From Streptomyces gobiensis (GTDB taxonomy: Bacteria > Actinomycetota > Actinomycetes > Streptomycetales > Streptomycetaceae): a stretch of 64,000 nucleotides of DNA. Below, piece after piece: positions 37,488 through 46,080 of the stretch. The number at the start of each line of letters is the position of its first letter. Position 1 is the first letter of the stretch. The stretch covers positions 3,020,501 to 3,084,500 of the forward strand of contig NZ_CP086120.1 in the NCBI RefSeq assembly GCF_021216675.1, read 5' to 3'. Position numbers and translations under genes: made by a program. Below the pieces are notes generated by a model. That model saw nothing but the letters and a program-made list of their open reading frames with translations. It was not told where the DNA came from and did no database searches.

Positions 37488-38636
37488 TCTACGGAGCGTG
37501 ATGATTTGGCGGGCAAGGACGGGACCGTGCCGGGGCTCGCGCGGCTGCACCTGGCCGATGGGGTGCCGCTGCTGAGGCCGGACGAGCAGGTCTTCGAGGC
37601 GATGCTGGACGGTTGGCGTAACCAGCAGCTGGCCCGGAACCTCGCGCTGTCGACCATCAACGGCCGTGAGCGGAAGGTGCGGGCGTTCGCCGCCCACGCG
37701 GACGCCTTCCCCTGGAGCTGGTCCTCGTCGCTGGCGGACGAGTGGTTCGGCGACCTGCGGGCCGTTCGTGGCTGCGTACGTTCGACGCTGCGCGGCTACC
37801 AGGAGGCGGTGCGGCTGTTCTGTGACTACGCCATCGACCCGGCCTACGGCTGGGCGGCCGAGTGTGAGCGGCGGTTCGGCACTCATCCGATCCAGGTCTG
37901 CCACGAGTGGAACACCGCCGTGCACATGCAGGAGTGCGAGGCCGAGTCCCCGAAACGGGCCTTCACCCGGGACGAGTTGCAGGCGTTCTTCGATCACGCC
38001 GACGATCAGGTCAGCCGCGTGCGTGGACGCGGCCGCAAGGGCTGGCTGCCCGCCTTCCGCGACGCGATGCTCTTCAAGACCGCGTACGCCTACGGACTAC
38101 GGCGGAACGAGACCCGCATGCTGGACACCGCCGACTTCGGCCGCAACCCCGAAGGCCCGGAGTTCGGCGAGTTCGGCGCCTGCTACGTCCGCCACGGCAA
38201 GGCGAAGAAGGGCTCGCCGCCCAAGCGCCGCAGCGTGCTGACGATATGGGAATGGTCGGCCGAGATCCTCGATCAGTGGACGAGCGAGGTCCGGCCCGCC
38301 ATGCGGCACGCGGACGGGCCTGCCCTGTGGCCGTCGGAACGCGGACGCCGGCTCGGGCTGCAGCGGCTGGACTCCCGCTTCGCCACCTACCGAGACGACC
38401 TCGGCCTCGACCCGGTCCTGGACTTCCACTCGCTACGAAGATCCTACGTCACCCACCTGATCGAAGACGGCTGGGACGCGTTCTTCGTGCAGTCCCAGGC
38501 TGGCCACGATCACGCAAGCACAACCTCGATCTACACCAACCCTCGGGAATTGCATCAGACGGGTGAGGATCCGCAGGTCACCTGGTTGCGACAGGAAGCG
38601 GAAGCAGTTCATAGCCTCTACGAACTGGCCTCCTGA
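37482..38636 (+). CDS. Tyrosine recombinase 1
   Basis: A 384-residue site-specific recombinase with an N-terminal SAM-like core-binding domain (residues about 30-130) and a catalytic domain. Catalytic residues are present: Arg in AYGLRRNETR, Lys in RHGKAKKGSP, the HxxR box in FHSLRRSYVTHL, His in QAGHDHAST and Tyr in SIYTN. The C-terminus after the Tyr (PRELHQTGEDPQVTWLRQEA) is unlike its paralogue at 38702, which keeps the normal VSDDF...KALAPAF tail, so a local frameshift or replacement is possible. The start is uncertain: the ATG at 37482 lies inside a palindrome, and a GTG at 37527 is the alternative. It is the recombinase nearest attL. Confidence 0.85.
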   Translation: MRSTERDDLAGKDGTVPGLARLHLADGVPLLRPDEQVFEAMLDGWRNQQLARNLALSTINGRERKVRAFAAHADAFPWSWSSSLADEWFGDLRAVRGCVRSTLRGYQEAVRLFCDYAIDPAYGWAAECERRFGTHPIQVCHEWNTAVHMQECEAESPKRAFTRDELQAFFDHADDQVSRVRGRGRKGWLPAFRDAMLFKTAYAYGLRRNETRMLDTADFGRNPEGPEFGEFGACYVRHGKAKKGSPPKRRSVLTIWEWSAEILDQWTSEVRPAMRHADGPALWPSERGRRLGLQRLDSRFATYRDDLGLDPVLDFHSLRRSYVTHLIEDGWDAFFVQSQAGHDHASTTSIYTNPRELHQTGEDPQVTWLRQEAEAVHSLYELAS

Positions 38637-38656
38637 GCAGGCATGTTGCCGAATTG

Positions 38657-38693
38657 ATCCCTTCTGATGCATGATCTGCCCTCCAGAAGGGAT
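38657..38693. promoter_or_regulatory. Inverted repeat between the two recombinase genes
   Basis: A perfect 10-bp stem ATCCCTTCTG / CAGAAGGGAT with a 17-base centre, ending nine bases before the second recombinase start. CTGATGCAT (38664) and GTGCATCAG (38704) form a second inverted pair. It could be an operator or an attenuating hairpin over the ribosome site. Confidence 0.45.
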
Positions 38694-38701
38694 GGTCTGG
38701 A

Positions 38702-39805
38702 GTGGTGCATCAGCGCAAGGTGGCCCTGGCCGGGTCGGCTCAACTGGAGCTCGTCTCCGGGGTGGTCCAGCTGCGTCCTGAGGACGCGATGTTCGACGCG
38801 ATGCTGCGGGGCTGGCGGGCTCAGCAGAAGTCGCGGGGGCTGAAGGACGACACGATCGACCCGAGGGAACGGCTGATCCGCCGGTTCCTGGACTTCACGA
38901 ACGAGTATCCGTGGCGATGGACGCCAGCCCACCTGGACGAATGGTCGGTGTCGTTGACGAGCGAGAGGCACTTGGCGCCGTCCACGGTCCGCAGCTACCA
39001 GGGCACGGTCCGGCTGTTCACCGAACTCCTCATCGACGCCCGCTACGGCTGGTTCCCGGCCTGTGAGGAAGCCTTCGGCACCTTCCCGGTGGCGATCTGC
39101 CACGAATGGAACACCGTCCCTCACCTGCAGGATTACGAAGGAGACCCGGAGGCACGGCCGTTCACCAGGGAAGAGCTGCAGCTCTTCCTCGACTACGCCG
39201 ACGACCAGGTCGAACGAGCGGTACGGGCGAAACGCAAGGGAGTCCTGGCGGCCTACCGCGACGCCACCCTCTTCAAGGTCATCTACGGGTGGGGGCTTCG
39301 CCGGACCGAGACGTCCAAGCTCGATGTGGTCGACTTCGGACGCAACCCGCAGGCTCGGCAGTTCGGCCGGTACGGCACGCTCAACGTCCGCTACGGCAAA
39401 GCCAAGAAGGGCCAGCCGCCGCGGCGGCGGAACGTGCTGTCAGTGATGGACTGGGCCGTCGAGGCGGTCGCCGACTACGTCGAGAACGTCCGCCCGCGCT
39501 TCGGGTTCTCCGATCACCCCGCTCTGTGGATCACCGAGCGCGGGGGCCGCCTGCAGCCCGGCTCGATCAACGACCGGTTCGAGGCATACCGGGACGCCCT
39601 CGGGCTGCCCAAAGAGTTGACCCCGCACGGACTTCGCCACTCATACGTCACGCATCTGACCGAGGATGGGGTGGACCGGCGCTTCATCCAGCAGCAGGTC
39701 GGCCACGAGTGCGACAGCTCCCTGGCCATCTACACGCACGTCAGCGACGACTTCATGAACACTTCCCTGCACAAGGCACTGGCCCCGGCGTTCGCCGGAG
39801 CCTGA
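38702..39805 (+). CDS. Tyrosine recombinase 2
   Basis: A 367-residue paralogue of the recombinase just upstream. The core-binding domain contains LRPEDAMFDAMLRGWRAQQK. Catalytic residues are Arg in GWGLRRTETSK, Lys in RYGKAKKGQP, the HxxR box in PHGLRHSYVTHL, His in QVGHECDSS and Tyr in LAIYTH. The tail VSDDFMNTSLHKALAPAFAG is complete. The start is a GTG at 38702 or 38705. The HTH gene follows after 16 bp with AGGAGG in the gap, so recombinase, HTH and zinc-ribbon gene form one transcription unit. Either recombinase could be the island integrase. Confidence 0.92.
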   Translation: MVHQRKVALAGSAQLELVSGVVQLRPEDAMFDAMLRGWRAQQKSRGLKDDTIDPRERLIRRFLDFTNEYPWRWTPAHLDEWSVSLTSERHLAPSTVRSYQGTVRLFTELLIDARYGWFPACEEAFGTFPVAICHEWNTVPHLQDYEGDPEARPFTREELQLFLDYADDQVERAVRAKRKGVLAAYRDATLFKVIYGWGLRRTETSKLDVVDFGRNPQARQFGRYGTLNVRYGKAKKGQPPRRRNVLSVMDWAVEAVADYVENVRPRFGFSDHPALWITERGGRLQPGSINDRFEAYRDALGLPKELTPHGLRHSYVTHLTEDGVDRRFIQQQVGHECDSSLAIYTHVSDDFMNTSLHKALAPAFAGA

Positions 39806-39821
39806 CAGGAGGGATCCGGCG

Positions 39822-40172
39822 ATGGCCGCCAAACTCGACTACCACTGGCACCTGCGCAAAGTCATGGCCGACCGCGGGATGTTCTCCACCACCGACCTCC
39901 TCCCTCTGCTCGCCGAACGTGGCATCACGCTCTCCACGAGCCAGGTCTACCGGCTCGTCGTCGAGCGACCGGAGCGACTGAGCCTGAAGATCCTCATGGC
40001 CCTGCTCGACATCCTCGACTGCACCATGGACGACCTCATCGAGCCCATTGCGGCGGCCGGGTCCGTGAAGAAGCCGAAGAAGGCAGCCGCCGGTGGCTCG
40101 GCGTCCGATGCGGAGGGACTCGGCGGGCTGCGGCCAAAGCGGGCCCGGATCAGGGGTGTTGACCGATCATGA
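39822..40172 (+). CDS. XRE/Cro-like HTH protein, copy 1
   Basis: A 116-residue protein whose first 70 residues form a Cro/CI-type HTH: KVMADRGMFSTTDLLPLLAERGITLSTSQVYRLV, then PERLSLKILMALLDILDCTMDDLIEP. The tail is Lys/Ala-rich and ends RPKRARIRGV. Good AGGAGG site. Its stop overlaps the zinc-ribbon gene start (ATGA at 40169-40172). It is a clear paralogue of the gene at 43490, including the RPKRARI tail, which suggests a conserved protein-protein contact. Confidence 0.9.
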   Translation: MAAKLDYHWHLRKVMADRGMFSTTDLLPLLAERGITLSTSQVYRLVVERPERLSLKILMALLDILDCTMDDLIEPIAAAGSVKKPKKAAAGGSASDAEGLGGLRPKRARIRGVDRS

Positions 40173-42586
40173 CTGCGGCTGACCAGCTCGACCGCGCCGT
40201 CGCAGACCCGGTCGGCTTGATCACGGACCTCGTCGCCGACGTCGAGAAGGAACTCGACGTCGAGACCATCCGGGCCGTGGTCACCGAGGTCGCGGGCGGT
40301 CGCGCGAAGTCACGACGCCTGGCGCAAGCCCTGGCGATACGCCCCGCCGTGCTGACCGACGGCCGCTCCCCGGCGCCCCGGGCCGTCGGCGATCTACTCA
40401 TCGAGCTCCGCAAGGCCGGCGCCTTGGCGATCGCACCGCCGGTCTGTGCCGAGTGCGGCAAGAAGCTGCGAACTCTCCAGCGCAAGGGCCAGGACTGGTA
40501 CTGCGGAGTCTGCGGGCAGGAGACCGCCGAGTGCACCGCCTGCGGCAACGTCCGACGCGTTGGCTTCCGGGACCGCAAGGGGCTGCCGCGCTGTTCGATG
40601 TGTCCCGACCACGACGACCGTGATCCAGCCATGGTCGTCCACGAACTGATCAACGCGATCGCTCCGGGCGCCGACGGTGACGTAGTCGCCGAGGCCCTCC
40701 GCCGGACGGCACCCCACCGTCCCCACTATCGCCAGCGAGTGGTCTGGGTCCTGGAGGAGAACCCCCGGCTGCTGACCGGGGAGGGATATCTGGCGCCGCT
40801 TCGCGCCATCTTGCGGTTCATCGACCTATTGCACACGGCAGGCGTCGCCGGGATCGTCCGGCCCACCTGCCCTCGCTGCCACCGGGTGGTCCGCATCGAC
40901 AAGCCGCTGGATGGGCAGCGGGTCTGCCGCAACTGCATCGCCAAGTCCCGCTTCGAAGAATGCGTACGCTGCGGCGCTCGGCGCGAGCCAGCCACCCGCG
41001 ACGCCGAGGGGCGACCGCTGTGTCCGAGCTGCCTGGTCAGGGACCCGGCGAACCTGGAGACATGCACCGTCTGCGGCGAGTCACGCATGGTCAACTGCCG
41101 CACCACGGACGGGCCGATCTGCCCGAACTGCCGCCCCTTGCCCGTACTGCTTTGCTCGATCTGCGGCCGCACCGCACCCTGCATGCTCTCGAAACTCACC
41201 GGCCTGCCCCGCTGCGGCGGCTGTGACAGGCGCCAAGCTCACTGCACCGCCTGCGGACGATTGCGCGGCATTCACTCCGGCACCGCCGACGCCCCCATTT
41301 GCGGCCCCTGCACCACGCCGGACGCTGAACTCTGGCGTCCCTGTCCGACCTGCGGACAAGCCGAGCGGCTGCACGCGCCGGGACCGTGCCCTCGTTGCAC
41401 ACTCAAGCAACGGCTCCACGAGATCCTCGCCGACGACACCGGCTCTATAACCCCGAAGCTGCAGCCCCTCCACGACGCCCTGGCCAGCACTGAACGGGCC
41501 GGCACCGCCATGCGCTGGCTTTCCAAGGGCATCGTCTCCACTGTCCTGTCCGATCTTGGCTCTGGCCGTCGTCCCCTCACCCACGCGGCCCTAGACGAAC
41601 TCCTTGAAGGCAAGGTCGTCGAGCACATCCGCAGTGTTCTCGTCGCCACCGGCGTCCTACCCAGGCGGGACGAGCAGATGGTCCGTCTCGAACGGCATGT
41701 GAAGAACCTCGTCGCCTCGCATGCGACCGTCGAGGGACGGAAAATCCTGCACCGGTACGCAACTTGGCACCTTCTTCGTCGGCTTCGCCGACGAAGCCGG
41801 GGCACGGAGGTCACCCACTACCAACTCGCGGTTGCGCGGCAACATCTGCGGGCGGCCGTCCGCCTCCTGGACTGGATCGAGGACCAGAACCTCACCCTTG
41901 CCACCTGCTGTCAGGCCGACCTCGAACGCTGGATGACCAGCGACGACGTCCGCCACCGCCGGGAGACAGGCCACTTCGTGCGCTGGGCTCTGGCCCAGAA
42001 GATCACCCGCGATCTCAGCTTCCCCGCCGTGAGATGGAACGGCCCCACTCAGGCGATGGACGACGACGCCCGCTGGGACACCACCCGTCGACTGCTGCAC
42101 GACGACGCCCTCAAGCCCGAAGACCGCCTCGCCGGCCTGCTGTTACTCCTCTATGCCCAGTGGCCCGCTGCGATTTCCCGGCTCACCGTCGACCACATCG
42201 AGGAGACGGACGGAGCCGTCCGCATCCACCTCGGTGCCGTCCCGGTCGAACTTCCGGCACCTGTCGCTGAACTCGCCCTCCAACAAGTCGCGGTCCGTCG
42301 CAGCCATGCCGTCCTCGCCCGGACAGACTCACCCTGGCTGTTCCCCGGAGGCCAGCCCGGCCGCCCGATCAGTGCCTGGGCCATGGGCGAACGGCTCCGC
42401 AAACTCGGCATCCGGCTCGCGGAAGCACGCTCGACCGCGCTCTTCCAACTCGCCACCGAGCTGCCCGCAGCAGTCCTCGCCCGCACCCTCGGCATCGACA
42501 TCACCGTCGCTGTCAAATGGCAGCGGGCCGCCGCCGGAGACTGGGCCGCTTACGCAGCCGAGGTCAGCCGCCGGAACAGCTCGTGA
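40169..42586 (+). CDS. Zinc-ribbon protein with degenerate tyrosine-recombinase core, copy 1
   Basis: An 805-residue protein. Residues about 94-415 hold sixteen CxxC pairs (for example CAECGKK, CGVCGQE, CPRCHRV, CVRCGAR, CPTCGQA), enough for about eight zinc ribbons. After a linker, residues about 560-800 resemble a tyrosine recombinase: a helical core-binding part (ARQHLRAAVRLLDWIEDQNL) and a catalytic-like part (LAGLLLLLYAQWPAAISRLTVDHI...WLFPGGQPGRPISAWAMGERL). The box I Arg, box II HxxR and nucleophilic Tyr are not recognisable, so it is probably inactive. It is translationally coupled to the HTH gene. Function unknown: an accessory DNA-binding or target-selecting partner of the recombinases is my inference. 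Confidence 0.85.
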   Translation: MTAADQLDRAVADPVGLITDLVADVEKELDVETIRAVVTEVAGGRAKSRRLAQALAIRPAVLTDGRSPAPRAVGDLLIELRKAGALAIAPPVCAECGKKLRTLQRKGQDWYCGVCGQETAECTACGNVRRVGFRDRKGLPRCSMCPDHDDRDPAMVVHELINAIAPGADGDVVAEALRRTAPHRPHYRQRVVWVLEENPRLLTGEGYLAPLRAILRFIDLLHTAGVAGIVRPTCPRCHRVVRIDKPLDGQRVCRNCIAKSRFEECVRCGARREPATRDAEGRPLCPSCLVRDPANLETCTVCGESRMVNCRTTDGPICPNCRPLPVLLCSICGRTAPCMLSKLTGLPRCGGCDRRQAHCTACGRLRGIHSGTADAPICGPCTTPDAELWRPCPTCGQAERLHAPGPCPRCTLKQRLHEILADDTGSITPKLQPLHDALASTERAGTAMRWLSKGIVSTVLSDLGSGRRPLTHAALDELLEGKVVEHIRSVLVATGVLPRRDEQMVRLERHVKNLVASHATVEGRKILHRYATWHLLRRLRRRSRGTEVTHYQLAVARQHLRAAVRLLDWIEDQNLTLATCCQADLERWMTSDDVRHRRETGHFVRWALAQKITRDLSFPAVRWNGPTQAMDDDARWDTTRRLLHDDALKPEDRLAGLLLLLYAQWPAAISRLTVDHIEETDGAVRIHLGAVPVELPAPVAELALQQVAVRRSHAVLARTDSPWLFPGGQPGRPISAWAMGERLRKLGIRLAEARSTALFQLATELPAAVLARTLGIDITVAVKWQRAAAGDWAAYAAEVSRRNSS

Positions 42587-42645
42587 CGCGATGCAGGACT
42601 AATCTGGGACGGTCAACCCGGAGCTCTGCTCTCCCTGCCCTGGTC

Positions 42646-43224
42646 TCATCCACCGACCGCGGGGCGAGCAAGCTCTCTGATCGAATGCCGTTGGGCGAAC
42701 TCATCGGCGAGCATGCCCATCACGACGAGATCATGGTGGCGGCCGGCAAGGAACACGCGATCGCGGAGGCGCCCCTCCTCGACGAAACCGAGCCGACGAT
42801 GAAGTGCTAGCGACGCCTCGTTTTGCGCGAAGATCCGTGCTTCGCACTTGTGATAACGCCGCTCGGCGAACATGAAACGCAGCAGCATCACCACGGCTTC
42901 CGCCGCATAGCCCTTGCGCCGGTGATCAGCACCGATCGTGACGCCGTACTCGAACCAGCCCGCATGCGGATCAGCCTGGTGCGAGCCGACAGCACCGACT
43001 ATTTCCCCCGCGTCGACGTCCTCGATCGCCAACTGGAAGCAGTCGCTATCGGACTTGGCAGCGGCCTGTTCCTTCGCCCAGGCACGAAATCCTTCGGCGG
43101 AACGAGGCAGGTTCAGCAGGTCGCCCATCCGCTCTTCGTCCACGGCGAACCGCATGAACGCGGTCCAGTCGTCAGGCTCGATACCGCGCAGGCGTATCCG
43201 ATTGCCAGTCCAGAACGATGTCAT
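42646..43224 (-). CDS. GNAT-family N-acetyltransferase (RimJ/RimL-like)
   Basis: A 192-residue acetyltransferase of the RimJ/RimL type. It begins NRIRLRGIEPDDWTAFMRFA and has the acetyl-CoA loop GVTIGADHRRKGYAAEAVVMLLRF and the ANEASLALHRRLGF-like helix (QNEASLALHRRLGFVEEG). I chose the ATG at 43224 (MTSFWTGNRIRL). The frame extends to 43368. It is on the opposite strand to its neighbours and lies exactly where the missing part of a third recombinase gene should be, so it was probably acquired by the event that deleted it. The substrate is unknown. Confidence 0.85.
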   Translation of the reverse strand: MTSFWTGNRIRLRGIEPDDWTAFMRFAVDEERMGDLLNLPRSAEGFRAWAKEQAAAKSDSDCFQLAIEDVDAGEIVGAVGSHQADPHAGWFEYGVTIGADHRRKGYAAEAVVMLLRFMFAERRYHKCEARIFAQNEASLALHRRLGFVEEGRLRDRVFLAGRHHDLVVMGMLADEFAQRHSIRELARPAVGG

Positions 43225-43403
43225 CCCCCATTCGATCACGCCGCAGAGTGCGAAGTACAGACCACTCGCCAACCCCGACACGCCATGTGACCTGGCACTT
43301 CGAGGTTGCCGAACGCTCACCCCAGGGTGGTCAGGTCCCGCTCGGAGAACCTCTCGTTCCAGAGGCATTCAGGCAGTTCCAATACCCGACTCCACCATTA
43401 TGC

Positions 43404-43490
43404 GTATCCTCCGACTTCCGCACCCGCACGCTGCGGCGGGCCCTGGACGCCACGGTCGAGGCCGCGCTCAAGCCCGCCAGGAGGGCCTGA
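43404..43490 (+). pseudogene. C-terminal remnant of a tyrosine recombinase
   Basis: This frame encodes VSSDFRTRTLRRALDATV...PARRA-stop, which lines up with VSDDFMNTSLHKALAPAF at the very end of tyrosine recombinase 2. Everything upstream, including all catalytic residues, is missing, replaced by the GNAT gene region. Its stop overlaps the start of the second HTH gene (TGATG), as expected if it once headed that unit. Confidence 0.7.
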
Positions 43491-43816
43491 TGAAACGCCA
43501 GGTCAGCTACCAGTGGCGGCTGCGCGAGCTTATGGCCGCCGCCGGGATGTTCACCACCAGCGAGCTTGCCCCGCCTCTCGCCGAGCGCGGCATCAACCTC
43601 TCGCTCTCCCAAGTCCACCGGCTCGTCACCGGCACCCCCGAACGGCTGTCCCTGCCGGTGCTGGCCGCGCTCTGCGACATCTTCGAGTGCACCCCGGCGG
43701 ACCTGATCGCCACCAAGGCGGAGAACGCCGCGGTCCGCAAGGTCGCCGCCGACAACGCGGTCGTCGACCTGTCGGCGGTCCGCCCCAAGCGCGCCCGTAT
43801 CCGGCCCGAAGGATGA
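43490..43816 (+). CDS. XRE/Cro-like HTH protein, copy 2
   Basis: A 108-residue paralogue of the HTH gene at 39822: RELMAAAGMFTTSELAPPLAERGINLSLSQVHRLV, PERLSLPVLAALCDIFECTPADLI, and a tail ending RPKRARIRPEG. The ATG at 43490 has CAGGAGGG nine bases upstream. The stop overlaps the next gene (ATGA at 43813-43816). The order and overlaps match copy 1 exactly. Confidence 0.9.
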   Translation: MKRQVSYQWRLRELMAAAGMFTTSELAPPLAERGINLSLSQVHRLVTGTPERLSLPVLAALCDIFECTPADLIATKAENAAVRKVAADNAVVDLSAVRPKRARIRPEG

Positions 43817-45273
43817 GCCGGACCCGAGTGCCCGCGAGCGCGCGGTTCTGCACCCGCTGCGGCCGGGCAGTGCGGCCCGAGACGAACCGCTGGCCCGAGG
43901 GCTACATCTGCCAGACCTGTATGACTCGGGCCCTGGAGACCTATGGAACGTGCGTCGGCTGCGGCGTCGAGCGGCTCACCCCCGGCCTCACGCCGGACGG
44001 CGGCAAGCTCTGCACGGACTGCGCGGGCGGACTCGGCGACTTCATCTGCGAACGCTGCGGCCAGGAAGCCAGGCGCTACCGTCGCGGCATCTGCGGCCGG
44101 TGCGTCCTGACCGAACGCCTCCATGAGCTCCTCGACGACGGCACCGGCAGCGTCCGGGTCGAACTCCTCCCCCTGTTCGATGCGCTTCGGCAGATGAAAC
44201 GCCCCTGGGGCGGGATGACCTGGACCGGCCACCCCCACGTCCAGCGCAACCTGCGGGCCCTGGCCCGCAGCGAAGTCCCGCTGACCCACGACGGATTGAG
44301 CCAGCTCACCCCTTGGCGTTCGGTCGCCTACCTGCGCGACCTGCTCATGGAGACTGGCATCCTGCCTCCGGCCGACCGACAGCTGCTGCTCTTCCAGCGA
44401 TGGCTCGCCGAGAAGCTGCCCGCCGTCGATGTCGATCACCGGCGGCTGCTGGAGCTCTTCGCCGCCTGGCACGTCCAGCGCCGCCTGAACACCCTGGCCG
44501 CTCGTGGCCCACTGACCAGCGACCAGATCCGGCAGGCACGGGACGAGATCCGTCTCGCGACCGCCTTCCTCGCCCACCTCGCCGAGCGCGGACACACGCT
44601 CGTCGACTGCACCCAGGCCGATGTCGACACCTGGTACGCAGACGGCTACACCGCCCGGCGCCTCACCCATGCGTTCCTGCGGTGGGCGATGCGCTCCAAG
44701 CACATGCTCGCCCTCACCGTCCCGCACCGCTCAACGAGCAACCCCGCTCCGATCGCCCAGCACCAGCGCCTCGCGCTGCTGCGGCAGGCCGTGAACCGCG
44801 AGGACGTCCCGCTCCAGGACCGTGTCGCTGCCATGCTTGTCCTTCTCTACGCGCAGCCACTGACCCGGATTGCCAGGCTCACCACCGACGATGTCCTCCT
44901 GGAGGATGGCGAGGTCCTCGTCCGGCTCGGCGATCCGCCGTCGCCCGTTCCCGAGCCCTTCGCCGGGCTGATGCTGGCCTACCTCGCCCAGCGCCCGAAC
45001 ACCATGACCGCCACCAACCCCGAAGCCCGCTGGCTGTTCCCCGGCCGCCGGGCCGGGCAGCCCATGACCTCGAACACCCTCGAACTCCGGCTCCGGCGCC
45101 TGGGCTTCCCCACCCAGCGGGGACGCACGGCGGCGATCCGGCACCTCGTCCTCCAGGCCCCCGCACCGGTGGTCGCCCGCATGCTCGGCTACCACGACGA
45201 CACCACCGCCCAACTCGCGGCGGAGGCCGGAGGAACCTGGCGCCACTACGCTCCGGGCGACCACGCGCGGTGA
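43813..45273 (+). CDS. Zinc-ribbon protein with degenerate tyrosine-recombinase core, copy 2
   Basis: A 486-residue paralogue of the gene at 40169 with a shorter cysteine region: six CxxC pairs (CTRCGR, CQTCMT, CVGCGV, CTDCAG, CERCGQ, CGRCVL) in residues about 11-100, about three ribbons. The recombinase-like C-terminus is better preserved: LLYAQPLTRIARLTTDDV keeps an Arg where box I is expected, and RTAAIRHLVLQAP keeps the second Arg of HxxR. The His and the usual Tyr position (MLGYHDDTTAQLAAEAG) are altered. It is probably a non-catalytic DNA-binding partner. The 3' end is partly duplicated at 45870-46080. Confidence 0.85.
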   Translation: MSRTRVPASARFCTRCGRAVRPETNRWPEGYICQTCMTRALETYGTCVGCGVERLTPGLTPDGGKLCTDCAGGLGDFICERCGQEARRYRRGICGRCVLTERLHELLDDGTGSVRVELLPLFDALRQMKRPWGGMTWTGHPHVQRNLRALARSEVPLTHDGLSQLTPWRSVAYLRDLLMETGILPPADRQLLLFQRWLAEKLPAVDVDHRRLLELFAAWHVQRRLNTLAARGPLTSDQIRQARDEIRLATAFLAHLAERGHTLVDCTQADVDTWYADGYTARRLTHAFLRWAMRSKHMLALTVPHRSTSNPAPIAQHQRLALLRQAVNREDVPLQDRVAAMLVLLYAQPLTRIARLTTDDVLLEDGEVLVRLGDPPSPVPEPFAGLMLAYLAQRPNTMTATNPEARWLFPGRRAGQPMTSNTLELRLRRLGFPTQRGRTAAIRHLVLQAPAPVVARMLGYHDDTTAQLAAEAGGTWRHYAPGDHAR

Positions 45274-45312
45274 CGACGAGCCCTCACTCGCTGACGAATG
45301 GGCGACGGTCCA

Positions 45313-45843
45313 TTACGCGAGGTCGCCAGTTGTTTTGACCCCCTCATTCGGCGGCCGGGGCGGGGGAGGGGGAGCGGGGCCCCTCGGGGTGCCTGGGGGG
45401 TCCGGGGCGTGCCGGGGGAAGTTGGTGGCAGTAAGGTGCCCCGTCTTGCCGTAGACGCCGATGAGGCCGGGGCCGGGGTCGAGGGACAGGCGCCAGTCGG
45501 TATAGGCACCGATGATCAGTTCCGCGGGCTGCTGATCGCCCGGCGGCAGGTCGGTGACGATGAACGCCCGGCCCGCGCTGTCGGCCCAGCTCCCGAAGAT
45601 CTTCTGCACGTGCTGCACCGCCTCCCGGCGGCTGCCGGTGCCGTGCCGGGCGATGTAGGCGCGGAAGTCCTCAGCCTGTGCGGCCGACTGCTTCGGATCG
45701 GGGTCCTCGGGCAGGGACTCGGACGGCATGGAAGGCAGCCCGTCGTCCTGCTGTGGCCACAGAGGAGCGCACCCCGGTGTGGCGAGCAGCAGGGCTGCCG
45801 CCAGGGCGGCGCCGGTGATGGTGGCCGTCCTCAATTTCCGCAT
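45313..45843 (-). CDS. Lipoprotein, function unknown
   Basis: A 176-residue protein with a type II signal: basic MRKLRTATIT, a hydrophobic stretch, and the lipobox LLATPGC at about residue 24. The mature part includes QSAAQAEDFRAYIARHGTGS and ELIIGAYTDWRLSLDPGPG, and ends in a Pro-rich tail. GAGG precedes the ATG at 45843. I do not recognise the family. The gene sits between the zinc-ribbon gene and a decayed duplicate of that gene's 3' end, as if inserted into a duplication. Confidence 0.65.
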   Translation of the reverse strand: MRKLRTATITGAALAAALLLATPGCAPLWPQQDDGLPSMPSESLPEDPDPKQSAAQAEDFRAYIARHGTGSRREAVQHVQKIFGSWADSAGRAFIVTDLPPGDQQPAELIIGAYTDWRLSLDPGPGLIGVYGKTGHLTATNFPRHAPDPPGTPRGPAPPPPPRPPNEGVKTTGDLA

Positions 45844-45869
45844 GCGGGCAGCCTCGCACATGTCCGAGC

Positions 45870-46080
45870 TGGTTCCCGCCCCCTTCGTCGGGATGCTGCT
45901 GGGCTACCCGGGCCAGCGGCCGAACACCATGACCGCAACAATCCCGACGCCGATCGCTCTTCCCCCGCCGACGAGCCGGACAACCCATGACCCCGGATCC
46001 CCCCGGCGACCACTCACGGTGAGACGAGCCCTCACACGCTGAGGAATACGCGACTCACGAATACGCGAGCTCGCCAGTTT
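45870..46080 (+). pseudogene. Decayed duplicate of the zinc-ribbon recombinase-like 3' end
   Basis: The segment encoding LVPAPFVGMLLGYPGQRPNTMTAT matches VPEPFAGLMLAYLAQRPNTMTAT of the gene at 43813. The non-coding DNA after the stop of that gene (GACGAGCCCTCAC...CGCGAG-TCGCCAGTT) recurs at about 46020-46080. The central part and all catalytic-like positions are lost. Confidence 0.75.
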
